Below are positions 8,502 to 17,410 of a stretch of DNA of 64,000 bases, piece by piece; position 1 is the stretch's first letter, and every line of letters starts with the position of its first letter. Under the pieces are notes generated by a model. That model was not told the DNA's origin and ran no database searches. It saw only the letters and a program-made list of their open reading frames with translations. Made by a program: the position numbers and the translations under genes. The stretch comes from an uncultured Acidobacteriaceae bacterium (GTDB lineage Bacteria > Acidobacteriota > Terriglobia > Terriglobales > Acidobacteriaceae), in contig CAIWFH010000169.1 of NCBI GenBank assembly GCA_903911925.1, positions 1 to 64,000 of the forward strand, given 5' to 3'.

Positions 8502-8546
8502 CCCTCTCTGCCGTTACAATCACATATAGGGAGCCGTCCAATCGCT

Positions 8547-9278
8547 ATGTCACGATTCTTTGCCTTTGTCTCTTGCGTCCCCGCTCGCAGCAACCGGACC
8601 CGCCTTTCGCTCAGCATTGCCGCAGCCGCTCTGCTGGTCGCGACAATAACTGGCGCGCATGCCCAGTTTGGGCCGCCGCCCACGACGCAGGTTCACGACC
8701 CTTCGGCGCTCCATCCGCCAGCCGGCGCACGCGTTGCCATGGTCGAATTTGCCGATATGGAGTGTCCTGACTGCGCCCGCGCCAACCCCTTGCTCAAAGA
8801 GGCGGCGGCGAAATACAAGATTCCCTGGGTGCGCTACGACTTTCCGCTGCCCATGCATGCCTGGAGTTTCAAGGCAGCGGTAAATGCCCGCTGGTTTGAC
8901 ACCAAGAGCAAGGCCTTGGGCGACGAGTATCGCGACGAAGTCTTCTCCAACCAGGTTTCTATCTACAGCCCGGATGCGCTGCGGCAGTTCACTGAGAAGT
9001 TTGCCGCCGGCCATAACATCGCGCTGCCGTTTGCCATTGATCCCGACGGCAAGCTGACCGGCCTGGTGAAGTCCGACTATGCGCTGGGCCAGCGCATCGG
9101 CATCGAGCACACGCCCACCATCTGGGTGGTCACCGCCAACAGCAAGGGCGCGCCCTTTGTTGAGGTTGTGGACCGCAGCAAGCTGTACCAGATGATTGAC
9201 CAGGCCCTGGCCGACACTGCCTCGGCCGCGAAAACCGCAGCGCCAAAGCCGGCGGTGAAAAAGCCCGCGGGCAAGTAG
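8547..9278 (+). CDS. Periplasmic DsbA-like thioredoxin-fold protein
   Basis: A 243-residue exported protein of the thioredoxin_4/DsbA-like family. A signal sequence spans about residues 18-42 (AAAALLVATITGAHAQ). The redox site is CPDC in ADMECPDCARANPLL, and the cis-proline region is IGIEHTPTIWVV. It probably forms or shuffles disulfides in the periplasm; no DsbB partner is seen nearby. The tail is rich in Ala, Lys and Pro. A 20-bp perfect hairpin follows the stop and separates it from the convergent radical SAM gene. Confidence 0.88.
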   Translation: MSRFFAFVSCVPARSNRTRLSLSIAAAALLVATITGAHAQFGPPPTTQVHDPSALHPPAGARVAMVEFADMECPDCARANPLLKEAAAKYKIPWVRYDFPLPMHAWSFKAAVNARWFDTKSKALGDEYRDEVFSNQVSIYSPDALRQFTEKFAAGHNIALPFAIDPDGKLTGLVKSDYALGQRIGIEHTPTIWVVTANSKGAPFVEVVDRSKLYQMIDQALADTASAAKTAAPKPAVKKPAGK

Positions 9279-9295
9279 CCTTCTCGAAGTTCCTG

Positions 9296-9338
9296 AACGC
9301 CAAACGGCGCATCCCCCCGGGATGCGCCGTTTGGCGTT
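9296..9338. terminator. Bidirectional terminator-like hairpin
   Basis: A perfect 20-bp stem (9296-9315 with 9319-9338) with a 3-base C loop lies between the converging DsbA-like and radical SAM genes. No T-run follows, so it is not a textbook intrinsic terminator, but its place and strength suggest it stops or shields transcripts from both sides. Confidence 0.7.
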
Positions 9339-9362
9339 GCGAATGATCGTATCTGAAAAACT

Positions 9363-10406
9363 TCAGTTGCCAGTTTGAATCTGGACCAGGGCTGGCGGCT
9401 CGGCGTGTAGTTCTCCGGGCGAGATGGTGCGGGTTTGCGGGGCGCGCCAGTGGTCGATGTAGCTGATCTTGTGGACGCAGCCGATGGTGCAGTTGGGCGA
9501 GCAGGCCTTGGCGGTCAGGAACTCGTTCTTTACGTGGGCTGAGGTGTACTTGGCGAGGGGGATGCCGGGAAATCCGCGCTGCTGCGAGCAGTAGTGGACC
9601 AGGCCGTCTTCGCAGATATAGAGATAGCGGGACCCGGCCCGGCAACGCCAGTCGTTGGGGCGGCCCTCGGCAATGGCTTCCTGGAAGTGGTCGAAGCGGG
9701 AGTAGTTGACCTTGCGGCGGTGGTTCATCTGGTAGTAGACGCGAGCTTCGTCGTCTTTGAGCGGTTTAAGTTGCCCGCTGCCGTCGTGGATGATGCCGAT
9801 GGTCGATGTGAATCCCAGGCCCAACGCGCGGTTGCCGATGACTGCTGCGTCGTTGGGGTCCTTGAAGCCGCCGCCCACGACGGAGTTGATATTGACATGG
9901 AACTCGGCGAACTGGGAGAGCATTTCAAGCTTCTTGTCGAGGACCTTGAGGCTTTTCTTGGAGACTTCGTCGGGCTCCAGGTTGTCGATGGAGATTTGCA
10001 TGTGGTCGAGGCCGGCACGGTTAAGCCGCTCAATGCGCTCGACATTCAGTAAATAACCATTGGTAATCATGCCGGCAATGGCGCCTGTGCTGCGGATGCG
10101 GCGGATGATCTCGTCCAGATGCGGATGGGTAAGCGGCTCACCGCCGGAAATGCCGACCATCGCGGTTCCCAGCTTGCCTAGGTGATCGATGCGGCGAAAC
10201 ATTTCGTCGAGGGGGACGGGTTCTGAGACCTTGTCGTACTCATTGCAGTAGCCGCAGCTGAGGTTGCAGAAGCGCGCGGGGACGATCTGGACGAGTACGG
10301 GGTGGCCAGTATGCAGAAGGGCCCGGGCCACCATCATGAGTTCGCGCACCTTGCGCGTGACTGCGATCCAGCGGCCGCGCAGAGTCGATTTCCGGGGAGT
10401 TGCCAT
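9363..10406 (-). CDS. Radical SAM/SPASM-type protein
   Basis: A 347-residue radical S-adenosylmethionine enzyme. The cluster motif is CNLSCGYC (CxxxCxxC) near residue 50. GISGGEPLTHP is the SAM-binding GGEP motif. The C-terminal third has further cysteines (WRCRAG, YICEDG, HYCSQ, ACSPNCTIGC), which look like a SPASM-type auxiliary cluster region found in peptide-modifying enzymes. The start at 10406 (MATPRKST) was chosen because AGAAGAG lies upstream; the frame is open further back but the extra sequence looks random. No precursor peptide gene is visible next to it, so the substrate is unknown. Confidence 0.88.
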   Translation of the reverse strand: MATPRKSTLRGRWIAVTRKVRELMMVARALLHTGHPVLVQIVPARFCNLSCGYCNEYDKVSEPVPLDEMFRRIDHLGKLGTAMVGISGGEPLTHPHLDEIIRRIRSTGAIAGMITNGYLLNVERIERLNRAGLDHMQISIDNLEPDEVSKKSLKVLDKKLEMLSQFAEFHVNINSVVGGGFKDPNDAAVIGNRALGLGFTSTIGIIHDGSGQLKPLKDDEARVYYQMNHRRKVNYSRFDHFQEAIAEGRPNDWRCRAGSRYLYICEDGLVHYCSQQRGFPGIPLAKYTSAHVKNEFLTAKACSPNCTIGCVHKISYIDHWRAPQTRTISPGELHAEPPALVQIQTGN

Positions 10407-10568
10407 CTCTTCTATTGAAGCACAGTCAGGCTGCGGGTCGGGATGGGTGTGGCTGCGGGGGAGACCGCTGAGAATTTGGGTTTTGGGAAGAGCCCGAGGG
10501 CCGAAAGACCGGGCAGGATACCCAAAAGTACCATTGCGGATGCGCTTTTTGATTCGTAGCATCGGATC

Positions 10569-12152
10569 ATGACCCCCTCTGCCCACGTTGCCGGAAGGAA
10601 TAACCAACTGACCAGCCGCGCTCTGGGCAGCGTGCTGAAACTGGGCTGGGAATACGCGCAAAATGCGATGGTCGTGGCTGACGTCGAAACCGGGCTGCTG
10701 GTTGAATGCAATCCGGCGCTTGAGACTCTGACGGGGCGTAATCGGCAGGAAATCATCGGTATGCGGTTCAACCTTCTGCACCCCGAACCGGAGCGTGCTT
10801 CAAGCCAGGTCGCGTTTCGCGACGCAATGAGTCGAAAAAGCGTCTTCGAGGGGTTTCACGTCCAGTGCAAGGATGGCCGGCTGGTGCCGGTGGCAATTTC
10901 GTCGTCCAAGCCCTTTGAGGCGGATGGCCGCCAGGTTTCGATCGGCATCTTCAGGGATGTGAGCGAACTGGAGGAGCGGGAATATCGGCTGACCACGCAA
11001 AGTTGGGCTCTTTCTGCCTACGCTGAAGCTGCCCTGGCGCTGGCCCGCGCCGAGTCCTCGGCAGAGCTGATGCAGGCTATTTGCGAAGCGATTACACGCG
11101 ATGCCGCTTTTGTTCTTGCTTGGGTGGGATTCGCCGGGAAGGGCAAGGACAAGCGGATCGAGATGGCCGGTGCCGCGGGACCTTCAAGGCGTTTTCTGGA
11201 CGGTCTGGAGTTGAGTTGGGATGCGAACAGGAGATCGGGACAAGGCCCAACCGGGGTTGCAATCCGCACCAACACGCCGCAGATTCTTGGGGACACCGAA
11301 ACCCTGGAGAGCTTTCGTCCGTGGCGCCAGCGGGCACAGGCAGCCGGCATACGTTCCCTGGTGACGATTCCATTTTCCGTCAACGATCACCAACGCTGTG
11401 CCCTGATGGTGTACTCCTCTGAGCCGCGCGGCTTTGGGCCGGTGGTGATTGAAGCATTCACCCACCTCGCCGGGGAGTTGGGACACGGGCTGCACGCGCT
11501 GGAACGGGAAGAGCGGTTGAATGGCGAGCGCCTGGAGCGCGAAAAGGCGCAAAAGAACCTGGCCGTGGCGTTGTCGGCAGTGGTGGGGTCAATCACCACT
11601 GCTTTCGAGATGCGCGATCCCTACACGGCAGGCCACCAGGAACGCGTTGCCGAGATTGCCTGCGCAATTGCGAAGGAATTCGGCTGGAACGAAGAACGGA
11701 CGCAGGCCATGCGCGTGGCGTGCCTGGTTCACGACGTGGGAAAGGTATCCATTCCATCCGAAATCCTGACCAAACCTGCACCGCTGAGCCCGGAGGAATG
11801 GGCGTTAATCAAGCAGCATCCCGAGATCGGTTACCGGATTCTGAAAGACGTTCCCTTCCCTTATCCCATTGCTGAAGGAATACGCCAACATCACGAGCGG
11901 ATGGACGGCTCAGGCTATCCAAGAGGCCTGAAGGGAGATGAGATACTGCTCGACTCCAGGATTCTGGCCGTTGCCGACGTGGTGGAAGCGATGGCCTCAA
12001 ACCGGCCCTACCGGCCGGGGCTTGGCGTGGATGCCGCTTTGGAGGAGATTGAAAAGCAGGCCGGTACACGGCTGGATGCGGAAGTGGTGCGCGTGTGCGT
12101 GGCGCTTTTTCGTGAGAAGCGATTTGTGTTGCCGGGGTTGAATCTGCCGTGA
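10569..12152 (+). CDS. PAS-GAF-HD-GYP protein, probable c-di-GMP phosphodiesterase
   Basis: A 527-residue soluble signalling protein. Residues about 25-135 form a PAS domain (VVADVETGLLVECNPALE through IGIFRDVSELEERE), about 150-310 a GAF domain, and about 335-510 an HD-GYP domain. The HD-GYP part has LVHDVGKVSIP, the characteristic HHERMDGSGYPRGL, and DVVEAMASNRPYRP, all expected for hydrolysis of cyclic di-GMP. It is divergent from the radical SAM gene, and their promoters must share the 160-base gap. What the PAS and GAF domains sense is unknown. Confidence 0.92.
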   Translation: MTPSAHVAGRNNQLTSRALGSVLKLGWEYAQNAMVVADVETGLLVECNPALETLTGRNRQEIIGMRFNLLHPEPERASSQVAFRDAMSRKSVFEGFHVQCKDGRLVPVAISSSKPFEADGRQVSIGIFRDVSELEEREYRLTTQSWALSAYAEAALALARAESSAELMQAICEAITRDAAFVLAWVGFAGKGKDKRIEMAGAAGPSRRFLDGLELSWDANRRSGQGPTGVAIRTNTPQILGDTETLESFRPWRQRAQAAGIRSLVTIPFSVNDHQRCALMVYSSEPRGFGPVVIEAFTHLAGELGHGLHALEREERLNGERLEREKAQKNLAVALSAVVGSITTAFEMRDPYTAGHQERVAEIACAIAKEFGWNEERTQAMRVACLVHDVGKVSIPSEILTKPAPLSPEEWALIKQHPEIGYRILKDVPFPYPIAEGIRQHHERMDGSGYPRGLKGDEILLDSRILAVADVVEAMASNRPYRPGLGVDAALEEIEKQAGTRLDAEVVRVCVALFREKRFVLPGLNLP

Positions 12153-12254
12153 TGCGGGAGGCCAGCCCCGCAGAATCAGATCAGTGTCGTTATCGATAGC
12201 TTCTAAATAACAAAGCGAACGTTTTACCTGTCTCCCTGCTCTTTATATGTAGTG

Positions 12255-12809
12255 ATGCAAAACGCGCTCTCAATCGCCGGCGAGGCAGACCCTGTTCGGG
12301 AAGCAGGGGAAGACGCGCGGACCTCCTTTACCGCACTGGTAGAACGGCATTCACACCTGGTCTATCGCATCGCCCTGGCGATTACGCGCAGTCCGCAGGA
12401 CGCGGAAGACGTGGCCCAGGAAGCGTTTCTGCAGCTTTACCGGGGCGGCCGTTGGCAAGCGATTGACGACCAGCAAGCCTACCTGGCGCGGGTGGCCTGG
12501 CGGCTGGCGGTGCGGCGGCGCAGGCCGCAGAGAGAAGAACAGGAGCCTGGTTTGGAGATGCCGGCGCTCGGGGCCAGCCCGGAGCAGTCGGCGATGGATG
12601 CACAACAGGAAGCGTGGCTGCACTTGCGGATTGACCGGCTGCCGGAGAAACTGCGCCAACCGCTGGCGCTGAGTGCCTTGGGTGAATTGAAACTGGTGGA
12701 GGTGGCGGCCGTGCTTGGCTTGCCGGAAGGAACAGTGCGCCGCCGGATCCACACCGCGCGCCAACTGCTGAAAAGCGAAATGACGGAAAGAAAAGGAGGG
12801 AAGCGATGA
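12255..12809 (+). CDS. ECF-type sigma factor
   Basis: A 184-residue extracytoplasmic-function sigma-70 factor. Region 2 includes HLVYRIALAITRSPQDAEDVAQEAFLQLYR and region 4 has LALSALGELKLVEVAAVLGLPEGTVRRRIHTARQLLK, a helix-turn-helix for the -35 element. Its stop overlaps the next start as ATGA, tying it to a membrane protein that is the likely anti-sigma factor. I chose ATG at 12255; a GTG sits three bases earlier, and no clear ribosome site is seen for either. The regulon is unknown. Confidence 0.92.
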   Translation: MQNALSIAGEADPVREAGEDARTSFTALVERHSHLVYRIALAITRSPQDAEDVAQEAFLQLYRGGRWQAIDDQQAYLARVAWRLAVRRRRPQREEQEPGLEMPALGASPEQSAMDAQQEAWLHLRIDRLPEKLRQPLALSALGELKLVEVAAVLGLPEGTVRRRIHTARQLLKSEMTERKGGKR

Positions 12810-13456
12810 CCAACCGGCAAGCAAATTCACCTGGCGATGTGGACGCGATTTTGGACAGGGCTCTGGATGGGGCGCTTGCCAGCTACACGGCCGCAACTCC
12901 CCGGATTGGGCTGGAAACGCGGCTGCTGGCGCGGCTGGAGTCGGATGTGGGGCTGCCTCGCCGATCCTTGTTTCAGCTGCCCTGGATTCTGGCGGGCGCG
13001 ACGGTGATTGCATCGGTAGCAGGGCTTCTGATTCTGGTTCATCGGACGCATGTACCGGCCGCGACGACGGTCACTGCGCAGGCCCCGCAGATGCCGGCCC
13101 CCGAACAGCGGGCCTCGGTCCAAAAAGGGCTCAAGGAATCTGCCCGTTCAGATGCCGGGGTTAAAACTCCGGTCCACAGGGTCAGGTTTACCGCGGAAGA
13201 GAAGCAACTCGTTCATGGAGATCAGCCGGTCAGCGCAATCGATCGCAGGGCACGTGAAGAGATGCTGGCCGCGAGCCACCCGGCACCGGAAGAGCCTCTG
13301 ACGCAAGAGGAGAGGTTGCTGCTGCGCATCGTGCACAAAGGCGATCCGCAACAGATAGCGATGCTGAACACCAAGGTTCGCGAGCGTCAGGCGGCGGAAG
13401 GCGAAGCAGAGTTTCATAAGTGGGTAGAGCAGTCCATGAAGGGGCAAGGCGAATGA
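12806..13456 (+). CDS. Single-pass membrane protein, putative anti-sigma factor
   Basis: A 216-residue protein with a cytoplasmic N-terminal part of about 55 residues, one membrane helix (WILAGATVIASVAGLLILV, about 57-75) and an external charged tail. It has no zinc-finger HxxxCxxC motif, so it is not a classical ZAS anti-sigma factor. Its position, ATGA-coupled to the ECF sigma gene with AAAAGGAGGG upstream, is the main argument for an anti-sigma role. It also overlaps the following gene's frame. I do not recognise a named family in the external part. Confidence 0.75.
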   Translation: MTNRQANSPGDVDAILDRALDGALASYTAATPRIGLETRLLARLESDVGLPRRSLFQLPWILAGATVIASVAGLLILVHRTHVPAATTVTAQAPQMPAPEQRASVQKGLKESARSDAGVKTPVHRVRFTAEEKQLVHGDQPVSAIDRRAREEMLAASHPAPEEPLTQEERLLLRIVHKGDPQQIAMLNTKVRERQAAEGEAEFHKWVEQSMKGQGE

Positions 13457-13488
13457 AATTCAAAGACAAGAGAAAAGGGAGGATGGCA

Positions 13489-14061
13489 ATGAATCGGACT
13501 ATCGGAGTCATGGGAATGGCGTTGGTGTTGGCGTGCGGCGCGGAGCAACTGCTGGCGCAGGGCGAGACAAAGGCAGAGAAGGCGAACGACGCGGCCTCAG
13601 AGACGGCTCCAAAGACCTACCGGCTGACCTACACAATTACTCATTTGGACGGCGCCAAGCAGATGGGAGTGCAACATTTTTCATTAACTGTGATTCCGGA
13701 TAACAACCAGGTGCAGTTGAAGCTTGGAAGCAGGATTCCGGTGGCGACCGGGGCCTACAACAAGGAGGGTACAGCCTCCTTGCCAGGACAGACTCAGTTC
13801 CAGTACGTCGACGTAGGGTTGAGCATTTCAGCCCATCTGCGCGAGTTCTCAAACGGCGTGCTGGTGTTTTCGAAGGTAGAGAATTCCGGCCTCGCCGATG
13901 AACCATCGGGCGTGGGAAGCAGCGACCCGGTGATCCGCCAGGGGACGCTGCAAAACACCGCGTCCCTGACTCTCGGCAAGCCGGTGATGCTGGGATCGCT
14001 CGATGTGCCGGGAAGCACGATGCATATGGACATTGAAGTCGTGCTGGAACTGGTGAAGTGA
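13489..14061 (+). CDS. Secreted protein of unknown function in ECF operon
   Basis: A 190-residue exported protein. The start at 13489 is supported by GGGAGG six bases upstream and gives the signal sequence MNRTIGVMGMALVLACGAEQLLAQ; an ATG at 13453 overlapping the upstream stop is the alternative. After a short charged linker the mature part is rich in beta-strand residues (YRLTYTITHLDG, HFSLTVIPDNNQVQLKLGSR) and ends HMDIEVVLELVK. I do not recognise a domain. As third gene of the sigma/anti-sigma operon it may be a periplasmic sensor or target. Confidence 0.75.
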   Translation: MNRTIGVMGMALVLACGAEQLLAQGETKAEKANDAASETAPKTYRLTYTITHLDGAKQMGVQHFSLTVIPDNNQVQLKLGSRIPVATGAYNKEGTASLPGQTQFQYVDVGLSISAHLREFSNGVLVFSKVENSGLADEPSGVGSSDPVIRQGTLQNTASLTLGKPVMLGSLDVPGSTMHMDIEVVLELVK

Positions 14062-14087
14062 TCGACAACCGGCTGCGCATGCGGAGC

Positions 14088-14123
14088 AAAAAAATAGGCG
14101 CCTCCGGCGAACCGGCGGCGCCT
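14088..14123 (-). terminator. Intrinsic terminator of the PDZ-gene operon
   Basis: On the minus strand a GC-rich stem (14123-14117 with 14102-14096, plus an inner CCGG/CCGG pair) is followed at once by TATTTTTTT. This is a textbook Rho-independent terminator for the minus-strand operon ending at 14149. It lies just after the convergent plus-strand operon. Confidence 0.85.
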
Positions 14124-14148
14124 CGCGGAACTCTTGGAAGCCGACCCG

Positions 14149-15387
14149 TTAGATTTTGCCGTCGAAGTCCCGCGCCTTCCACTCTTCCATCTGGCGCTTC
14201 AACTGGTCCATTTGCTTGTGAAACTCTTCCATTTGCTTGGGGTCCATCTTGAAGTCCTCGGCCTTGAAATTCTTGCGGAACTCTTCCATCTGCTGCTTGA
14301 TCTGGTCCATCTGCTTCTGGTCGAGCTTGAAGTGTTCAGCCTTGATCTGTTCGCGCAGTTTTTCAGCCTGCTGACGGATGGCCTCAACCTGTTCCGGATC
14401 GATCTTGATATGCCCAAGCTGACTGTTGAGAAACTCGGCGGCAGCTGCTGAATCGTGGACCAGTTCTGGATCGATCCCGGCCATCATTGGACAATCGCTG
14501 TCAGAGAAGAACTCTTCAAGCTGCAGTTCGCCATGGCGCTTTGAATCCACCTGCAGGGTGAGCGTCTGCTGCTTCTTGTCGCGCAGAATGGTTATTTGCA
14601 CTGGCTTGCCCTGGTTGGCGCGCAGGCTGCGATCCCAGTCGGCGAGGGTGGTGATGGGTTCGGCGCCGACCTTGAGAATGACGTCGAAAGCCTTGAAGCC
14701 GGCGGTGGCGGCTTCGCTCTTGCGGGCCACCTGCTTGATCATCAGGCCGCTGGGCACGCCCAGGTACTCGGCCATCTGCGAGGTAAGCGGTTCAACCATG
14801 GCGCCCACGTTGAGGCTGCTGCCGAAAATAGGCATGTGCCAGCCGCCCGGCAAAGGCGCATCGCCGCTGGAGAGGATTCCCATTCCCGGGGCCTGGGCAA
14901 ATACGTCGCCGCCCGTGCCGATCTTGTTCCAGATATCGTGCTCCATGGCCTGGCGGTCTGCCAGCTCCACGTTCAGCGTCTGCAGGTTGCCGTCGCGGGA
15001 TATCTGCAGATTGACTTTGCGGCCAGCGGGAATCTCGCGCAGCATACGGCGCAGTTGCTCGGCGCCCTCGACGATCTGGCCGTTCAGCTGCAAAACCACA
15101 TCGTTGACCTTGAGCCCGATCTGGCCGGCCGGCGCGTCGTGATCGATGAGAGTGATGACGGCGCCGCGGACATCCTTGAGCTTGAGCGCCTGCGCCTTCT
15201 CCTGATCCACGTCGGTCAAATCGACACCCAGGTATCCTTGGGTGGCGCCGTGGGCCAGCAGCGGACTCGGCTCCTGGATCAGTTCGACAATCTGTCGCGA
15301 CTGCGCAGCGGCCAACCCAGCTTCTAATCCCAATCCGATAACCAGGGCAATCCCAATTCCCCAGGATGACCTCAAAAGGTGTTTCAT
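14149..15387 (-). CDS. Exported two-PDZ-domain protein with C-terminal coiled-coil repeats
   Basis: A 412-residue exported protein, start at ATG 15387 with AGGAG eight bases upstream and signal peptide MKHLLRSSWGIGIALVIGLG. Two PDZ-like domains follow (about 45-125 with GYLGVDLTDVDQEKA, and about 190-275 with EYLGVPSGLMIKQV), as in HtrA/DegP, but there is no protease domain. The C-terminal 90 residues are a highly charged coiled coil with two 26-residue repeats built on KAEHFKLDQKQM and KAEDFKMDPKQM. It is the last gene after an ECF sigma factor and a HEAT-type anti-sigma factor, so it may be a periplasmic stress adaptor or chaperone. Confidence 0.85.
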   Translation of the reverse strand: MKHLLRSSWGIGIALVIGLGLEAGLAAAQSRQIVELIQEPSPLLAHGATQGYLGVDLTDVDQEKAQALKLKDVRGAVITLIDHDAPAGQIGLKVNDVVLQLNGQIVEGAEQLRRMLREIPAGRKVNLQISRDGNLQTLNVELADRQAMEHDIWNKIGTGGDVFAQAPGMGILSSGDAPLPGGWHMPIFGSSLNVGAMVEPLTSQMAEYLGVPSGLMIKQVARKSEAATAGFKAFDVILKVGAEPITTLADWDRSLRANQGKPVQITILRDKKQQTLTLQVDSKRHGELQLEEFFSDSDCPMMAGIDPELVHDSAAAAEFLNSQLGHIKIDPEQVEAIRQQAEKLREQIKAEHFKLDQKQMDQIKQQMEEFRKNFKAEDFKMDPKQMEEFHKQMDQLKRQMEEWKARDFDGKI

Positions 15388-15466
15388 TGTTTCCACTCCT
15401 CTTAATTTCTTTAGCTCCGCCCCGCACTCTCTAAAGACGGTACGGTGATTCGAAGGTGATACAGAA

Positions 15467-16447
15467 CTACTGGATTTCCGGTACGCGATTCAGCACTTGC
15501 CTTGAGACCGTTCGAATATGCGGATTCCGGTCAGAATTAGAGACCGAGTACAAGACCTGCCGTACGCTGGTGTCTGCCTCTACCGGTTCCAGTATGTTGA
15601 TGGCCGCGGTGCGAATGCGCGGGTCGGAGTCGTTCAAGAGCGCTTCAAGAACGGCGTCGCGCACGCGCACATCCTCTGACACGTAAGGCTCCAGGCCCTG
15701 CAACGCCTTTTGCCGCACGCCAGCGTTCTTGTCATAGCGCAGGGCCACCATCAGCGCATCGCGGATGCCTGCGCCCTTGCAGCCGTGGCCGAGGCGGCAC
15801 TCGGCAGCCATCAGGCCCACCGAGTCGTCGCGCACACCAGCCGAGGTTGAGTTCTCGCTGGCCAGCATCAGCAACTGCCGGATTGCCGGATCGTCGAGCG
15901 AGCCGGACATGCGCTGCGGAACCACCTGGTTGTAGCGAACCTCAACCATTTCGCTGTTGGGCTGGCGCACGATGCTTGAGATGTTGGCGATTTCAGCCGG
16001 CGCAGACGGCGGAACCGCCTGAGGCGCCGAAGTCTCGGCCGAAACCGTGGAGTACACCGAGCGGGAGGCGCGGCTCTGGGCAAACCGGTAGCCGCCCAGC
16101 GTGCCCACGCCTGCGCCGACAACAAGCAGCAGACATGCGGCCACGGGCGCAGCCTGTAGATTGGCAAAGTTGTTGATGACGCGCTGGCCCAGGCGCTCAT
16201 ACCAGCGGCGCGGCGGCAAGGCGTCAAGGGCTTCTTCAAGCCGGATCCGCGAGCGGGCTATCAGGTTCGCGTCGGGCTCGACGACCGGGTATGCGTCGGA
16301 GAGAATCTTCAGCGCCAGCAGTTGCTCGCGCTCTGTCTCGCAATCCGGGCAGCCTGTCATGTGCCGCTCCAGTTCGTGGATTTGCTCGTCCGGCAGTTCC
16401 CCATACGCCGCCGCCACGATGCGCTCGTGTGCAAGTTCGCAATTCAT
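15467..16447 (-). CDS. Zinc-finger anti-sigma factor with HEAT-type repeats
   Basis: A 326-residue protein. The N-terminus is a zf-HC2 anti-sigma domain with HELERHMTGCPDC (HxxxCxxC) for zinc. A membrane helix lies at about 110-130 (APVAACLLLVVGAGVGTLGGY). The external C-terminal half has HEAT-like helical repeats around DALMVALRYDKNAGVRQKAL, DAVLEALLNDSDPRIRTAAI and VLYSVSNSDRNPHIRTVS. The cytoplasmic part should hold the sigma factor encoded immediately upstream, while the repeats probably bind a protein signal outside. Zf-HC2 plus HEAT is a combination I associate with Acidobacteriota. Confidence 0.9.
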   Translation of the reverse strand: MNCELAHERIVAAAYGELPDEQIHELERHMTGCPDCETEREQLLALKILSDAYPVVEPDANLIARSRIRLEEALDALPPRRWYERLGQRVINNFANLQAAPVAACLLLVVGAGVGTLGGYRFAQSRASRSVYSTVSAETSAPQAVPPSAPAEIANISSIVRQPNSEMVEVRYNQVVPQRMSGSLDDPAIRQLLMLASENSTSAGVRDDSVGLMAAECRLGHGCKGAGIRDALMVALRYDKNAGVRQKALQGLEPYVSEDVRVRDAVLEALLNDSDPRIRTAAINILEPVEADTSVRQVLYSVSNSDRNPHIRTVSRQVLNRVPEIQ

Positions 16448-16527
16448 CGTCTACGTCCTTCCAGCCCCAAATGGTCTACTACTCGCCCTGAAAATCCGGC
16501 ATCCCGCAGAGGGATTACCCAGGGAGT

Positions 16528-17256
16528 TCAACGCAACTCCGCCAACTGTGCTCTCAGCTTCTTGGTGGCCCGGAAGAGGGTGTTCTTGGCGGTCTCTTCC
16601 GTGGTGTTCAGCATTTCTCCGATGGTGCGCAGCCGGAGCCCCTGGTAGTGCTTGAGCTCAAAAACCATGCGCTCGCGCGGCGTCAGCTTGCCCAGCGCGG
16701 TTTGAATCTTTTCGCCGAGAAACTTGCGATCCAGTTCCTTGGCCGGATTTGAAAACGACCGATCATCGGAAACAGACGCCAGCAGGTCAATTTCGTCGCC
16801 GGAGCGGTCCAGCACCACTGCGTGGTCTTCGCGGCGGGTTTTGCGGCGCCGCAGCTGGTCCAGGCAGAGATTGGTCACAATCCGGTAAATCCAGGTATAA
16901 AACGAACACTCAAACCTGAAATTCCCGATGTAGCGATAGGCCTTGAGAAAGGCCTCCTGGTAGATGTCTTCGGCGTCGTGTTCGCTGCCGGTCAGGTGGA
17001 GGGCCAGGCGCAGCACCTGCTGCTCATACTGGCGCACCAGGGTGTCAAAGGCAACGCGCGAGCCGGCTTGGGCCTCGCGAATCAGCTCCATCTCAGGCGC
17101 ACGCGCCTGAGCCCGCTCCTCGGCACTCTTTGACCCATTGGTAGACGTGTTGGCAGCCATCCCTGGGGAGGATTGTACCTTCCGCGCAGGGGGCCATGCC
17201 AAAGCGCCCGGGATTTGAGCCGTAGAAGACGGGTGGACAGCAGCCTGGGTTGCCAT
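16528..17256 (-). CDS. rpoE: ECF sigma factor, RpoE-like
   Basis: A sigma-70 factor of about 242 residues. Region 2 is VAFDTLVRQYEQQVLRLALHL through DAEDIYQEAFLKAYRYIGNF with FYTWIYRIVTNLCLDQLRRR; region 4 is LTPRERMVFELKHYQGLRL through NTTEETAKNTLFRATKKL. An N-terminal extension of about 55 low-complexity residues is present if ATG 17256 is right; a shorter start near 17160 is possible, and the open frame reaches 17394. The downstream gene encodes its probable anti-sigma factor. The gene name is used in the broad family sense only. Confidence 0.9.
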   Translation of the reverse strand: MATQAAVHPSSTAQIPGALAWPPARKVQSSPGMAANTSTNGSKSAEERAQARAPEMELIREAQAGSRVAFDTLVRQYEQQVLRLALHLTGSEHDAEDIYQEAFLKAYRYIGNFRFECSFYTWIYRIVTNLCLDQLRRRKTRREDHAVVLDRSGDEIDLLASVSDDRSFSNPAKELDRKFLGEKIQTALGKLTPRERMVFELKHYQGLRLRTIGEMLNTTEETAKNTLFRATKKLRAQLAELR

Positions 17257-17410
17257 GGATTCTTCGCTCCGGGAGGAGATCTTGCCGCACAGGGATAGAC
17301 GGCTCCTGGAGCGATTTGTGAGCGGAAACATACCTTGCGGCGATCCCCCAAGAGCGATGCACGGGAAAGTGCCTTTCTCGGGGACGGTCCTCAAACGTTA
17401 GTTGCCCAGC

